A stretch of 64,000 bases of DNA from Bryoerythrophyllum caledonicum (lineage: Eukaryota; Streptophyta; Bryopsida; Pottiales; Pottiaceae). The notes under the pieces are model-generated. The model saw only the letters and a list, made by a program, of their open reading frames with translations. It was not told the origin of the DNA and made no database searches. Location: NCBI GenBank assembly GCA_963971425.1, contig OZ020517.1, positions 9,054,501-9,118,500 on the forward strand. The letters are read 5' to 3'. Each line of letters begins with the position of its first letter. Positions within the stretch are counted from its first letter, which is position 1. A program made the position numbers and the translations under genes. This document shows, in pieces, positions 10,894 to 22,055 of the stretch.

Positions 10894-12680
10894 CTGTAGA
10901 GTAAAAATTTAGATTTGTCTATCTAACCCCAAGCTACATAATAAAATTGGTTCGGGAAAAGGTCTTTTCGTTTAGCGTTTTTCGTGTAATTAATGGTCAC
11001 TTGTAGATTACAAAGAAGATATTTCTTAAATTAATGTATCAAGGTATTCTCTCAAACAAAACCCAAGTATAAATCACTTTTATTACCATTTATCTTTATA
11101 AGGAATAAGGGTGATTCAATTTGACAGTAACCGAGGCATGACATCCTCAGGCGGTTATGGCCTTATTCAATTAGACAGTAACTTTGTTCAAATAGACCAT
11201 AGCTTTAATTCAACTTGACGATAACCTCATTTGTATGCCATTCATTTATTTATTTGAATTTTATATTAAAACAAATCCTACCTACTTGCACAAAATTCAA
11301 CTAAGAAATTTACTTATCTCAAGCAACTCCCGCATGTCTTTTCCAAGACATCTCCATCACTCCATCATGAGTGCCTATTTTAACTTATTATTATTCCTTC
11401 TTTTTCATACAACTTATTCTCAATTATAGATACCGTTTATGGACTTACAAGAGAATTCTAAATTAAAATACTACAATGACACACTATTCATCTCCGGATG
11501 TTAAAATAAATATTAATGTTCAATGTTACTAAAAAGGGTGATCAATCCTAAAGAAACATCTCTCACTTCATACTCCTAATCTTTAATAATTCATAATCTA
11601 TCTAATTCATTGTCATCAAAATATTCTTAATTTAGAATTAATATATTTATCCAAATCCTTGTAATAAAGAATTACAAATGAATTAGATAGCTAAGCTAAT
11701 TCACAACTTCTATTACTACATGTATCTCATAATTCAACTAATAAGTCCTCTCATCATTGTGTTTTTCTTTCTCAGAATTACACTACAATTCTCAATAAGT
11801 ATCACATATTCAGGATACCATAATATTTCTATTGATAATAGAAATAAAAAAATATTTTATTAACCGGTTATTTAATATGCGCAATTCACTCTCCTTTCCA
11901 GGACACCAAACAGTGACTGTCAATCAGGTACGTCAAATTGACAATATACCACTGCTTACACACTCTCCTCCACCAAGGTAGTGTTTCTTCAATTAGACAT
12001 AAGACTCCTTCGTCTGATACTGCTCTCTGGCTTACTCCATGTCCATTAGACTGTTACTCATTTCCTCATGACTCAACCTATGCATGATAACTGGAAACAA
12101 TCCTTTACAACTAAGTCAATTTGACTCTACATAACTCATTCTCATACAAACCATGACATATTGATGTACAAACCACACTTTGTGAAATCAAACAATAAAC
12201 TGGAGACATTCTACATTCTAAACAAAGCAAAATTGAAATCACTATTGTTGAATTGACATAATGTATTCCTTTAAGTAATTACAATAAGTGAACATCAACT
12301 TGAAATTGAACATGAGCCAGAATTCATAACATTTCTACAATTTAATCAAACTATTCTCTCAAGCTCTCTCCAATGACATACACACTCAAGATATGCTATT
12401 TTCTAATGTGTTGTAGTGTTTCCTTCTTTTTCCATCTTTACTTATGTCCTCAAAGTCAAATTGACACCTCTTCATATATGGATTTCAAAGAGTATAGCCG
12501 CCATGTCTATTTGAATCAGATTCTAAAGAGTGGCGGCTAGGAGTCTACTAAAATCTCCTTTCTAATTTCTAAGGCTTAATAATAACTATCCTTAACCAAT
12601 TTTCCAAAATTCTTGGAAAAATAAGCTCATTTCACACTGTCAATTAGAAAAAGGATTCAAAGTAAAGATTTTATGCTCAC
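10894..12680 (-). other. Large intron of the transposase gene
   Basis: Donor GTGAGC at 12680 downward and acceptor CTCTACAG ending at 10894. Joining 12681 to 10893 keeps the frame (GPGG-V-EAMTMV), as expected from the protein family. AT-rich, with no ORF of note. It contains at least seven scattered variants of the near-palindrome GTCAAATTGAC (for example near 11114, 11165, 11930, 12112 and 12448). Confidence 0.7.
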
Positions 12681-12937
12681 ACTCCCCCCGGGCCGGCGGC
12701 AACAACATCCGCATATTTCACCATCGAATCCCCACAAAAACCTAAAGTTCGCCCATTGTCGACATTAATGGTAAAATGGGTTTCATCCAAATTTTCAAAA
12801 ATATTTTCATTAAATGCCTCGGAATGAAACCCCCGTTGTAAAACCCCCGAATGATAAGCCGTAGATCGTTCAATTTGGATTTTTTTTTCTGGACTATAAG
12901 TTAATCGGCTTTTTTGTGATATGAAAACAATATTATG

Positions 12938-13920
12938 TACAGTCCCCTTCAATAAAGATACGTACTTTTTGCATTCCTAGAGATAATAACTTTCAGTGCT
13001 GTCAACTTTGACACCCTCTTGAGGGTTAGAAAATTGTTATTTTACCATGAAATTTTTGGCACAAGATCATTTCTATGTTCACAACATGTGTGCCAAATTT
13101 CAAGGCCAGAAGATAAAAATAAAAAAAGATATTCCAAATTTACCAACATGTGTAGTTGTAAGCCTTTCACTACTGCCAATTTTGACACCCTCCTGAGGGC
13201 TGAAAATTTGATATTTTATCATGAAATTTTTGTCACAAGATCATCTCTATGTTGATAAAATGTGTGTTAAATTTCAAAGCCATATGATGAATACAATAAT
13301 AGATACACAAGATTGTTTCTCATAGTTACACATGTTGGTAGATTTTGGATATGGGTTTTTGTATTCATCTTCCGGCCTTGAAATTTTGCACACATGTTTT
13401 AAACGTGGAGGTCATCATGTGTTAAAACTTTCATAGTAAATTAACAATTTTTCAAACGTAGGGAAGGTGCCAAAGTTGAAATGGTACCCTTGGTTGTTTC
13501 TCACAATTAGCACGTTGGTAGATTTTGATTTTTTTCTTTTCTATCATGGATATTTTAGACTTGAACCTAAGCACACATATAATCAATATAGAGATGGTCT
13601 CATGTCAAAAATCTCATGGGAAAAAATAGAAAGTTCAATCCATGGGAGGGTGTCAAATTTGGCAAGAATGAAATGTTTCTAACAACTACACATGTTGATA
13701 GATTTCAAAAATCTTTTGCTATGTAGGTATTATGGCCTTAAAACTTGGCACACATGTATTCGATGTAGAAATGGTTTCATGCCAAAAAATTCATGCAAAA
13801 AAACAATTTCATGGTAAAATAACAATTTCTAACCCTCAAGAGGGTGTCAAGGTTGGCAGCACTGAAAATTACTTTCCCTAGGAAAGCAAAAAGTACGTAT
13901 CTTTATTGAAGGGGACTGTA
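12938..13920. mobile_element. 983-bp TIR element (ends TACAGTCCCCTTCAATAAAG) nested in the transposase gene
   Basis: About 118 bp at each end are inverted copies of each other (12938-13055 against 13800-13920), the outer 35 bp perfectly. The ends read TACAGT...ACTGTA, so the TA is either the target duplication or the terminal bases. Removing the element and one TA joins the host transposase reading frame exactly. The interior is built of several related blocks of about 150-170 bp in both orientations ('acatgttggtagatttt', 'gccttgaaatttt', 'catcatgt'), so much of it can fold back. No ORF. A Tc1/mariner-type MITE is likely. Confidence 0.8.
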
Positions 13921-14179
13921 CATCCATAAATTATTTTACTCAATAGAGTGTGAGTTTTGGTGTGAGGAGTCTATCATCCTTAGGGTCTCTAGATTGGGCG
14001 TTATAAGGCAAGTCTAAGGCAAGAAGAATTGAAAGCGCCAATTCAAGACGGACGGCGTTAGAGAATTTTACCCCAACACTTTTGTAGACCTCAAATGAAT
14101 GGAATAGCGGTGGATGAAGCCATTGGACCCAAGCCGACCTTTGTGGCCCCGCTTGCTAACAGCTTTGTTCAAGACTCAT

Positions 14180-15044
14180 TTTCGCTTGCTCGTGGTGCTG
14201 CGGGTAAAAGATAATGCGACGTTGTGAAGGGATTTGACGAGGGAAAAATTGTGTCTCTGAGTGCTCACCACCGCGTTGCCCGGACTACGTTCGTGTTGTA
14301 TTGGCCTCGAAAATGCTCTGGAAATGCGCGGATTGTCCGGCCATACAGCCCTCATTGGCCTCGTAGTGTTCAGTCTTCAATCATTCGGGCAACAACCTGC
14401 TAACATGTCTAGGTTGTGGAGACTTGTTGTAGAGCCCGTTGGCGGCGTGGCGTTGGACTGTTGCTAGTGGGAGTGGCGGTGTTGGTTGTAGGATATATCT
14501 CAACTGATTTTTTTGTATAGGATTTCTACTAGAGCCTTTATACGAGGATGAGTGCCGGAGAATAACCTCCCCCCCGGCCAAAAACCACCGGCTGCAAGAC
14601 TTCGACCAACTGGCTCCGAGACTTTGTGGAGGGTGACTTCCACTGTGTGGCTTTGGAGACTACGTGACTTTGACCAGAAAAGAGTTGTTCCGACAGTTAT
14701 CTCATATCAATGGGCTCATATCGCTCCTCCGCCCTCTCGCCCAAGAGTACAAGCCTCCCCCCCCCCGTCCACGGAATGGGACACTCAACAAAGTCCCCAC
14801 TTAGGAGAGTAAGGGAATGCAAGGGAAAGACACGCAGAATGATACTGCAAGAGAAGGGAAGAGCCGAGAATGAGGAAAAGATGAGTAATAGGAGGTGTGT
14901 AATAGGGGTGGATTAAGCAGGCAACTGATTGAGAAGGTTGTAAGTAGGCGGTTAATTGAGGCTCACACTAATGAGATTGGTGGTCACACACTATTTGTTG
15001 ACTTGTTTACAAATAGTATCCAAGGGTAATTATACTATTCGTAT
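14180..15044. other. Right subterminal part of the pogo-like element
   Basis: More GC-rich than the left half. Short frames on both strands were examined and not recognised. It would hold the transposase promoter, as the gene starts at 14179 and reads leftwards; no promoter motif was identified with confidence. Confidence 0.4.
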
Positions 15045-15073
15045 CACTACACTAAATGCAATCTTTAGTGTAG
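15045..15073 (-). repeat. Right terminal inverted repeat of the pogo-like element
   Basis: 29 bp, exact inverse of 9322-9350, followed by the target TA at 15074-15075. Confidence 0.85.
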
Positions 15074-15298
15074 TATTGAGAGTACCACTCTTGGCCGTGG
15101 AAACCACATGAGAAAGGCTATTCTCTGAAGTGGTATTTAGGAGGTTAAAGAGAAAAATCATTGCACTTTCCATGAGTACAGAAGCCTTGAACCGAAGTGC
15201 AAAATCTAGCTCCTTTTGTAACTGAAACTACACACATGAGTTGGGACACATTCCTTTTAATTATCCTTTATGATAGCAACTCATAGTGTGTACTTTAA

Positions 15299-16217
15299 CC
15301 CCTAAAGGACCAAACGTCCCCCCGGGGTCATTTTGGATTTTGGGCATGTACCTACAATTCGAAAAAAAATCTTTTTTAATTGATTTTTTTTCAAGATAGG
15401 ATCTGATAAGAGCTTCATGGAGATTTTTTTAATTTTTTTTATGGATTTGTGGTTTGAAAGTTAGTACCACTTAAAGCCAAAAGTGGGACTCCGGGCACCT
15501 CCAAAATTTTTGACAAAAGTTTCTATTGACATTGAGATTTTTCACACATATAAAGAATATTTCGTTCTTAAGAAATTTTCAAAAAAAATCTTGTTTAGTG
15601 TAAAAAGGCATTTTATTCCAAGTCAAACATTTTCACACATTGTCGGGCAACGAGGAAAAAAACTTCATCTTTTCTACATAAAACCTAGAGATCTTCATAT
15701 TTTTCACTTTTTATTTTTTCAACAACATTATGTGGTGAAGACCTTCTTATTGACCGTTTGGATTATCATTCAAATACATACGTAGTTCACAAAAAAATAA
15801 AACGTGAAATGGCAATTTTTGAACCTCCACTCCTTGCACACTTGTTTTGAATATGCTACACCCCTTTTTTACCTCTAAAAATTGGTGTGTTGGGAAATAA
15901 CATCATGCTTAAGACAATGGTAAAAGATTTAGACCTTGTACAATGCAAAAATTTGATACAAAGTGAAGTCAAAGTCTGTTGATCTACTCAACGCAGGGAA
16001 GAAAATGAACCATTGTTTTGACTTTAAACACTGAAATCTATCAATCCGTGCGGTGGATTGCAACCAAATTTTTACGGCATGTTTATATAGAAGTCTATTT
16101 TAAGATCTTACGGTTGAAAATCCTAAGTTCACTTTAAGATGTGATTTCCATGTCTGTTTTTGGCAGTGGTAGTTTTGGACTGGTTTTAGAGCGAAAGTGG
16201 TCGTGGTCCTTTAGGGA
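15299..16217 (+). mobile_element. TTAA-type element copy
   Basis: Left end CCCCTAAAGGACC after TTAA (15295-15298); right end GGTCCTTTAGGGA before TTAA (16218-16221). Both termini of this copy resemble the family's left end, giving a longer TIR than in other copies. Interior landmarks are present. Non-coding. Confidence 0.7.
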
Positions 16218-16257
16218 TTAATGACCATTCTGATGTGTTGCCATGACTTTCAGCAGA

Positions 16258-17615
16258 TGGATATATAAGGGAACCCCCATAACCAACAAGTTTGGCCAAT
16301 GGCAATGTGCATATATATTATATATATATATAGAGAGAGAAAAAGTAACAATACATTTTATTATTCTAGTTATAGCCAATAAAATTACAATTTTAACCCA
16401 AACGGTTTTACATTTTTCTGATAAAATATGAAGTAGTTATGAATTTTCAAAGTATATTGCCATTCTTAGTCAATGGCGGTCAATAGGTTACCTCCAAAAG
16501 TGCCAACAAACAATAAGGGGACTTGATTAATAGCAAACCTCCATTTGGAATTGAATGGGTCACGGGTGGTAATGGGATGGAAGTTGATTGAATATTCTCC
16601 AATTTCATATGTGTTGGTTATAACGGATATTTATCAAAATATGGACAAATGAAAGTCCAGAAATAGTGGTCGGCTGCCAGCGGAGAGCTGCCAAAGCGTC
16701 TTATCAATAATCTTCTAAAATGCCTAACTCACTCATTTTATATCCAATGGAGCATATGAGATGTTTTTGGCATCTACGGAATATGTAAAAGCCCAGGTTG
16801 GGCTCCTCATGTCCACACGAGTTTCACGGTAAAATCCGATGTGGTTCCTAACCAAACCATATGGTTACCCTCTTATGATTTACCTTTTAACCATATTATT
16901 ACCACAATGTTCCCATTGCATTTCCAATGAGTTCCCAAGTTGTTCCCCAGAGTTCTCCACTGTGTTTCCAAATCTATTCCCCAGTGTTTCCCATCAATCC
17001 CAACGCGTTCTCCCTGTTCCCAAAGAGTTCCCTATGCCTTTTCACTCAGAACCGATTTATACTTTTAGAATTTTATCCAAATTTACCTTTTGTTTAATAG
17101 GGCCCACCATAATCGTTGAAGCCCCAACGCAGGCTCATCCGCACATATGTGCATGAACTTACAGAACCACTTACCGGATCACTTCAGGTGGAGGTCACGA
17201 ACAACTCGTGCATAGATCAATCAATTGGTCGCACTTCTCAAAAACATACTAAGGTATACCTCCATCACTGCCACCTTTCTATCACTACGACTCTATATTG
17301 GGTCTCAATTCCACCCCATATCCGCCCTATTTCCACCCATTCAACTCTTTGTCAGCTCTAAATTAAAGCTTACTATTGGTCAAGACCCCTAACTCTTGGT
17401 CGGCGCTAATGGGAGGTACCTACGGGCAGAATTAGGCTAAACATGACAGACCTCTTTGAAAATTCATAACTAATTCACATCCATTGGAAAAATGCAAAAT
17501 CACTTAGATTGAGATTGTAATTCTATTGCCTATCACTGAAAAATAATTGTATAATTATTTAGATTCTCCTTATACGCACATTGTTTAATTAGTTGGTCAT
17601 GGGGGTATATCTTTT
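16258..17615. mobile_element. Long-TIR (foldback) element, family E
   Basis: The left part (about 16262-16480) and the inverse of the right part (about 17400-17615) share ordered landmarks: 'acccccataaccaac', 'tagccaata.aattacaat', 'acatttttctgataa.at' and 'ttatgaattttcaaag'. The ends read as inverted ACCCCCATGACCAAC. A related copy lies at 57875-58210. The middle (about 16890-17040) has a degenerate run of GTTCCC-like words. No gene recognised. Confidence 0.5.
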
Positions 17616-17664
17616 CCCTTACCAGTGTAGGTGCCCCATGGCGACTACCTTAACCCTTAACTAT

Positions 17665-18560
17665 ATATATAAATACACATTTTACACTACAGAATACAAC
17701 AAAAAATATTAATGATTAGCAAGCACCTTACACCTTGGAATTGAAGATTCTTTAACTAACATCTTTCATGTGGGGTCATTTCAATCAACCTAGACTTTAT
17801 CATATTCAAATACAACACCATACATGTAGAATACTTTGACCTTATGACGTGTAAGGGTATTCTACATGTATGGTGTTGTATTTGAACATGATAAGGTTCA
17901 AATTGATTGAAATGACCTTGAAGTGAAAGATGTTAAGGTAGAGGCACCCAATTCCGATCACTTAAGCCAGTTGGGGACTCAAATGACATTGTATATCATA
18001 AACATTTATGTAGAATGATGCGGAATTAGGAATGAAATTATGAAACCCAACAAATATTTTTTTCAAATTTAATCTCAAAGATTTGTAATTGATATTGAAT
18101 TTAGAAGCCCGAAAACCACTAGAGCCCATAATCAAAGTTCTATAGAGTAGGTGAGATTTGGTGCCCTCCTTTGCCCAATGCCAATAAATGAGAGTGAGTA
18201 AAAAGAAAGAAGACATGCCATGGATAACCAACTCATGGAAGGTACCCAATGCCGATCGGCCTCGTTCGACTCTCAAGGCAATGCCACCAATGAGAGCTCA
18301 ATTGAGAACTTGGAGCAACCCAAAATTGCACACTTCATGACCCAATGCCGATAATGACAGGTGTTTTCAAATTTTGAGTTATTAGTTTTGGGTCACTTCA
18401 TGCACCATTTCATGCATTTGCCATTTTCATGCACCATGCCATGCATACTCTACTGATCGGAATTGGGTGCCTCTACCTTAGTGGAAGAATCTTCAATCCC
18501 AAGGTGTAAGGTGCTTGCTAATCTTCAGTACTATTTTTTGGTATTCTACAGAGTAAAATG
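17665..18560. mobile_element. Foldback element (family D) interrupted by a MITE
   Basis: The arm 17672-17845 pairs with 17855-17935 plus 18481-18560 in inverted orientation. Shared blocks are 'attttac.ct.cagaata', 'agcaagcaccttacacctt', 'gaagattctt', 'aacatctttca' and 'caccatacatgtagaatac'. The right arm is split by the family C MITE at 17936-18478. Without it the arms form one long imperfect hairpin of about 170-190 bp per arm, a plausible siRNA precursor. Partial copies occur at 27030-27235, 33250-33360 and 59860-60035. Confidence 0.7.
17936..18478. mobile_element. Family C MITE, 27-bp TIR, TA target, copy 1
   Basis: 17934-17960 and 18454-18480 are perfect inverted repeats beginning TAAGGTAGAGGCACCCAATT. 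The element has inserted at TA (or TTA) inside the right arm of foldback D: removing it restores 'gatgtta-gtggaag', matching the other arm. About 543 bp, no coding capacity. A second, internally deleted copy is at 40372-40783. TA target and TIR form suggest a Tc1/mariner (Stowaway-like) MITE; a TTA duplication (Harbinger-like) cannot be excluded. Confidence 0.8.
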
Positions 18561-19097
18561 CGTGCCTGTAAATAAGGTTTCTGACAAACGATCAGAACGT
18601 GGCCCAAACTGCCGAACATAGTCTATCATCTTATTAGTAGATCATCTTATCACATGAAACAGTGGAAGCCATGAAAGTCAAAGCAAACATCACCGGAGCG
18701 ATTCCACCTGTCGAGTCGGTCTAGCAGCCGGACATGGATTTATTGACGTTCATGCCATAGCAACCACTCCAGGAAAAGAGGGAGGTGTACCTGAAAATTT
18801 AATACTAGACGACTTCCATCGCCAGGATACAGTGGGAAATCAGTCCCAGGTTTTTTCGGCTATACATTTATTGCATGTCACGATCTGCACGATGGCTTGT
18901 GAGACGAGCTATAACACGTGATCGATGCTTCAGTTAAGTTGATCGGTGTCGGTTACCTTACTTCGAAGTCATCCTGACGTTGAAGTCGATCGGTGGTTGT
19001 CTTCAGGGTACTACGATCATTGCCAGAACCAAGTCCGATTGCGTTTTGGTTTGGAGATCTGTGTGCACGTTGAGTGGACGTACCCGAGGTGGCTGCA
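18561..19097. other. Intergenic region upstream of the lectin-type gene
   Basis: No repeat seen elsewhere in the window and no long frame before the start codon at 19098. It presumably holds the promoter of the glycoprotein gene, but I identify no convincing TATA box. Confidence 0.35.
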
Positions 19098-21277
19098 ATG
19101 CGGTTCGGTGGTGGTAGGACGTCGGTGGCTGTGGCCATCGTGGTTCTCGCAATGGCAGGGCAGTTGGTGCAGGGAGCGGTGCCGTCGTCGCGCGTCACGG
19201 GGTACAGCGCCAGCGTCGACCTGACGATGCCGGAGGGCTCGCAGGGGCGCGGCGTGGCAGTGCTGGAGACGGGCTGGTTCAAGTTGTGGCTGGAGGGCGA
19301 CGACCGGAACAAGTGCTCGCTGAGCGTGCGGGAGAGGTACACGGGGCGGTTTGTTTCTGTGGTCGACCGCGGCTACCTGCTGTGGTCCGCAAACTACTAC
19401 TCGCACACCCCGGCGGGCGCGGAGAGGTGCTCGCTCAGGTTCACCGCGTGCGGCGAGCTCCAGCTCTGGATCCTGTACCGCGGCGCAACCTCCCTCACCT
19501 GGAGCAGCCACACCGCGGATCAGGGTGCCACCCGCATGGCCCTCGACGACCGCGGCAACTTCCAGCTCCTCACGGCTGGTAACAAAGCCGTCTTCCAGAG
19601 CTTCAACGTCAAGGAATGGCTCGTCCTCGACGGTCAAAAATTCTGGTAACCTAACAAACCTAGTACATTCGGATATCCTTTGTTGTTTCCCACCAGAGGT
19701 GATTTCCAAGAGGTGATTTCAGGGCCGGCGAGCTTCTCAGGAGCCCCGATCAAGTGTACAACGACACCGATTCGCGCGTGCTCGCCAACGCCGGCACTTT
19801 CAGCATGGCCATCAGAGGGGGCGACCTGCAGCTCCTCATCAATGGCAACGAACCCCAGGTTTACTGGAGCCTCAAGAAGGAGACTCCCAGCTTCACGGGC
19901 GACCTCAGCAAGGTTCGATATGCAGGTCTGCACCGACATCGCTAATAGATTGTACCGACTCTTTTACTAGATTCCAGGTTTGCTGGTTGGCTGCAGTCCT
20001 CTTGAGTTACACATCTGGCGTGCTGGTTTGACACTCTTAATTAACATTGAAAGAGGTGAAAGTGGTAGAGGAATTTTATTGTTTGTCAGAATCCGAGGTC
20101 TTGAATGAATCATGATGAAATCCGTTTGGCGGTTGAAACTTGAACACAATCCAATGTTCAAGATGTTTTTTTTGCGTTTTACCATAGGAACATTAACATG
20201 AGAGAATGACTTATTGACATGTCCTTGATCTGCTCATTTTCATCTAATATCCCAGTGGTACTTAAGTTGATTGGGTAGAACGGCGTACAAAACTAGTAAC
20301 AATTGTCAAAAAAACACAAGATTACTACTGGCTGTCTAGAAGGAAAAAACTATCTAACTCATATCAGTCACACATATGATGTTTACAGCGTATTTTTCTC
20401 ATGTCTTCGATAACATGAGCGCCTCAGTATCAACATGTGTAGCTACGACTGATGTTTGTGCGTGTTGGTGGTCGATTGCAGCGCTAGTGATGGACAACGA
20501 ACAAGGGATCGGGCTCTACACCGCGAGCGGCAGCCTCGTGTACCGCATAGCGGTGCTGTCTTGGGCGCCGAAGTACGGCGCCGACTTCCACTTCGGGCTG
20601 GACTTCTACGGCAACCTCAAGTACTTCTTCATGTACAAGGGCGCGAATTGGATGGCTGGATGGCAGGTCTTCGATGACCCGTGCGACCTGCCTAGCTTCT
20701 GCGGCCAGTACGGCGAGTGCACCTCGCTCTGCGGCCGGTACGGTCAGTGCGACTCGTCCGTCGACAAGTTCAGCTACCCCAACGTTAACTGCACCTGCCC
20801 CGAGGGCTTCAAGCCGGCGGGGGTTGAAGTCTCCGCCGGGTGCGTGCGGAGAACGTCAGTGAATAAGTGTAATCACACCAACTACCTGGAGCTCGGGGGG
20901 TCCGATACTGCGTCTATCAGGTATTTGTCGGTACCCTTATTGTGTTGTTCACAATGTTTCTCTCGTCTCGGACAAAACTCAGGAGCCTTACAGTGTGTCT
21001 GTTTCGATAGCGCACCACTCTAACATCTTCCATTGAACACATCTTGCTGGATCCTGTTGGTATCCTTCTGCCGAATTCTAACCCCTGCTACCCCAGGTAT
21101 ATGACGCCGACTACGAAGTCGGTGCAGGATTGTTTGGCCAGCTGCTCCCAGGATTGCAAGTGCGATGGAGTGTTATTCAACTTCAAGTCGCAGAATTGCT
21201 TCAAGGTGACGCAGTTCCTTACGATCAAGAAGACGACTTACAACACCGGCACCTCGGCTTACATCAAAGTGAAGTAG
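19098..21277 (+). CDS. Secreted B-lectin / EGF-like / PAN-domain glycoprotein (EP1-like)
   Basis: Four exons with GT-AG junctions join in frame: 19098-19645, 19723-19925, 20482-20920 and 21097-21277, giving 456 aa. ATG 19098 starts a signal peptide (MRFGGGRTSVAVAIVVLAMA, cleavage near residue 26). Exons 1 and 2 form bulb-type lectin repeats (LWSANYYSH, GELQLW, MALDDRGNFQLL; then LANAGTFSM, GDLQLLINGN, QVYWSL). Exon 3 ends in a Cys-rich EGF-like segment (CDLPSFCGQYGEC...CTCPEGFKP), with a short internal repeat CGQYGEC/CGRYGQC. Exon 4 is a PAN/apple module (CLASCSQDCKCDG...NCF). This is the extracellular architecture of G-type lectin receptor kinases and EP1-like glycoproteins, but there is no transmembrane segment or kinase, so a secreted wall/apoplast protein is expected. 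Ligand unknown. Confidence 0.88.
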
Positions 21278-21519
21278 ACGGACCACTGATCTTCATCGAA
21301 GTCTGTGTCATAGGTCCGGGACAGAGGAGAAGTACCTTTAGCTCATGTGCAGATGAACAATCACCGAGGCATTTTGAAGTCGCATTTTACTGGATAACTA
21401 TTTGTGAAAGAGGACTAAACTTCTAAAATTCACACTCCAGATTGCTTCTCAACATGCAATTGATTAGATAAGTGGAAAATATAAACATGACCGAAGCAGC
21501 CGCGGTGCGTAAATTTCTA

Positions 21520-22055
21520 TTATTTGTGAAGGCCTGTTATGCAAAACTTAACTCTCACTTGAGATGTCACAATCTTTCCCAACAGCGTTTCAAAAAATGA
21601 GAAGACCATGCCTTCTGAAGTTGCTATCCTAACCGGACAATAGTCACTCTCCAGCGTCTTCCCCCTCTCGGACCTGATCAAAGAGTATCCCAAGAATCTC
21701 ACAATGTTATCGTGGATGAGCGTAGGAAGCATCTTCAACCATGTTGAAAAGGAGACTTCTTTAGTATACACCTTGTTCCTTTCCAATCCACTTCGTAGAT
21801 CAACCCCCGGAGCACAACTAGTTCTTCGGGAAGTATGACATACTCTGCACAATCTAGTCCATTCACACCTCGATCAAGTCCCAGCTCCCTCACAATCTCG
21901 CTCCTCTCCACAAGTTCCTCCGCTTCTTCGTCTGTCACTTCTTCGCGATGTTGCAGCTGCTCAACTTGCCTCCCTTCAAAGTAGCATCCTATGCTGCACT
22001 GATCTTGGAGAACTCTGGCCTCGCGGCCTCTGGGTCCATGGCCAAGCACTAGCAT
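21520..22055 (-). pseudogene. Possible gene relic, kinase-like fragment
   Basis: Two overlapping frames on the minus strand look protein-like: 22055-21735 (acidic, EEVTDEEAEELVERSEIVREL) and 21852-21520 (LKMLPTLIHDNIVRFLGYS). The latter resembles the 'H.NIVR.LGY' segment of receptor-like kinases. No catalytic motifs were found, and I see no splice sites joining the parts. Since the neighbour encodes a kinase-less lectin ectodomain, a lost kinase is tempting, but the orientation is opposite. Low confidence. Confidence 0.25.

Larger units (their letters stand above)
10094..14179 (-). pseudogene. DDE_1-superfamily transposase, decayed, intron-containing and interrupted by a nested element
   Basis: Read on the minus strand. 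The N-terminal part starts at ATG 14179 (MSLEQSC, then TAG) and continues RSAWVQWLHPPLFHSFEVYK... to about 13935. It is cut by the TIR element 12938-13920, then resumes in the same frame (FMDVHNIVFISQ...) to a donor at 12680. A 1787-bp intron follows, then the exon from 10893 (EAMTMVIRITEG...). The first catalytic motif is intact (NLDETHF). The second, normally DNC, is VNC (Asp to Val), and the third, normally PADSF-like, is PANTF (Asp to Asn), so two of three acidic residues are gone. Stops (TAG, TGA, TAA) lie in the N-terminal half; two small frameshifts precede the C-terminus (stop 10094-10096). The closest family I know is the DDE_1 type common in oomycetes and some plants. Confidence 0.8.
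9322..15073 (-). mobile_element. Tc1/mariner-superfamily (pogo/DDE_1-like) transposon, structurally complete, 5752 bp
   Basis: The two ends are perfect 29-bp inverted repeats, CTACACTAAAGATTGCATTT... at 9322-9350 and its reverse complement at 15045-15073, each flanked by TA (9320-9321 and 15074-15075). The TIR is partly self-palindromic. Inside is a DDE_1-type transposase gene on the minus strand with an intron of about 1.8 kb, a purine-rich tandem repeat near the left end and a nested 983-bp TIR element. TA target duplication plus a CENP-B/pogo-like DDE_1 transposase places it in the Tc1/mariner superfamily. The transposase is dead, so the copy is immobile unless helped in trans. A short element at 26080 has related ends. 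Confidence 0.85.

Noticed and set aside
19017..19709. 230-codon minus-strand frame opposite lectin exon 1
   Set aside because: Shadow of the GC-rich coding exon; the plus strand has the signal peptide, lectin motifs and consistent splice junctions.
21520..22055. Receptor-kinase half of the lectin gene
   Set aside because: Opposite strand, no ATP-binding or HRD/DFG motif; retained only as a low-confidence relic.
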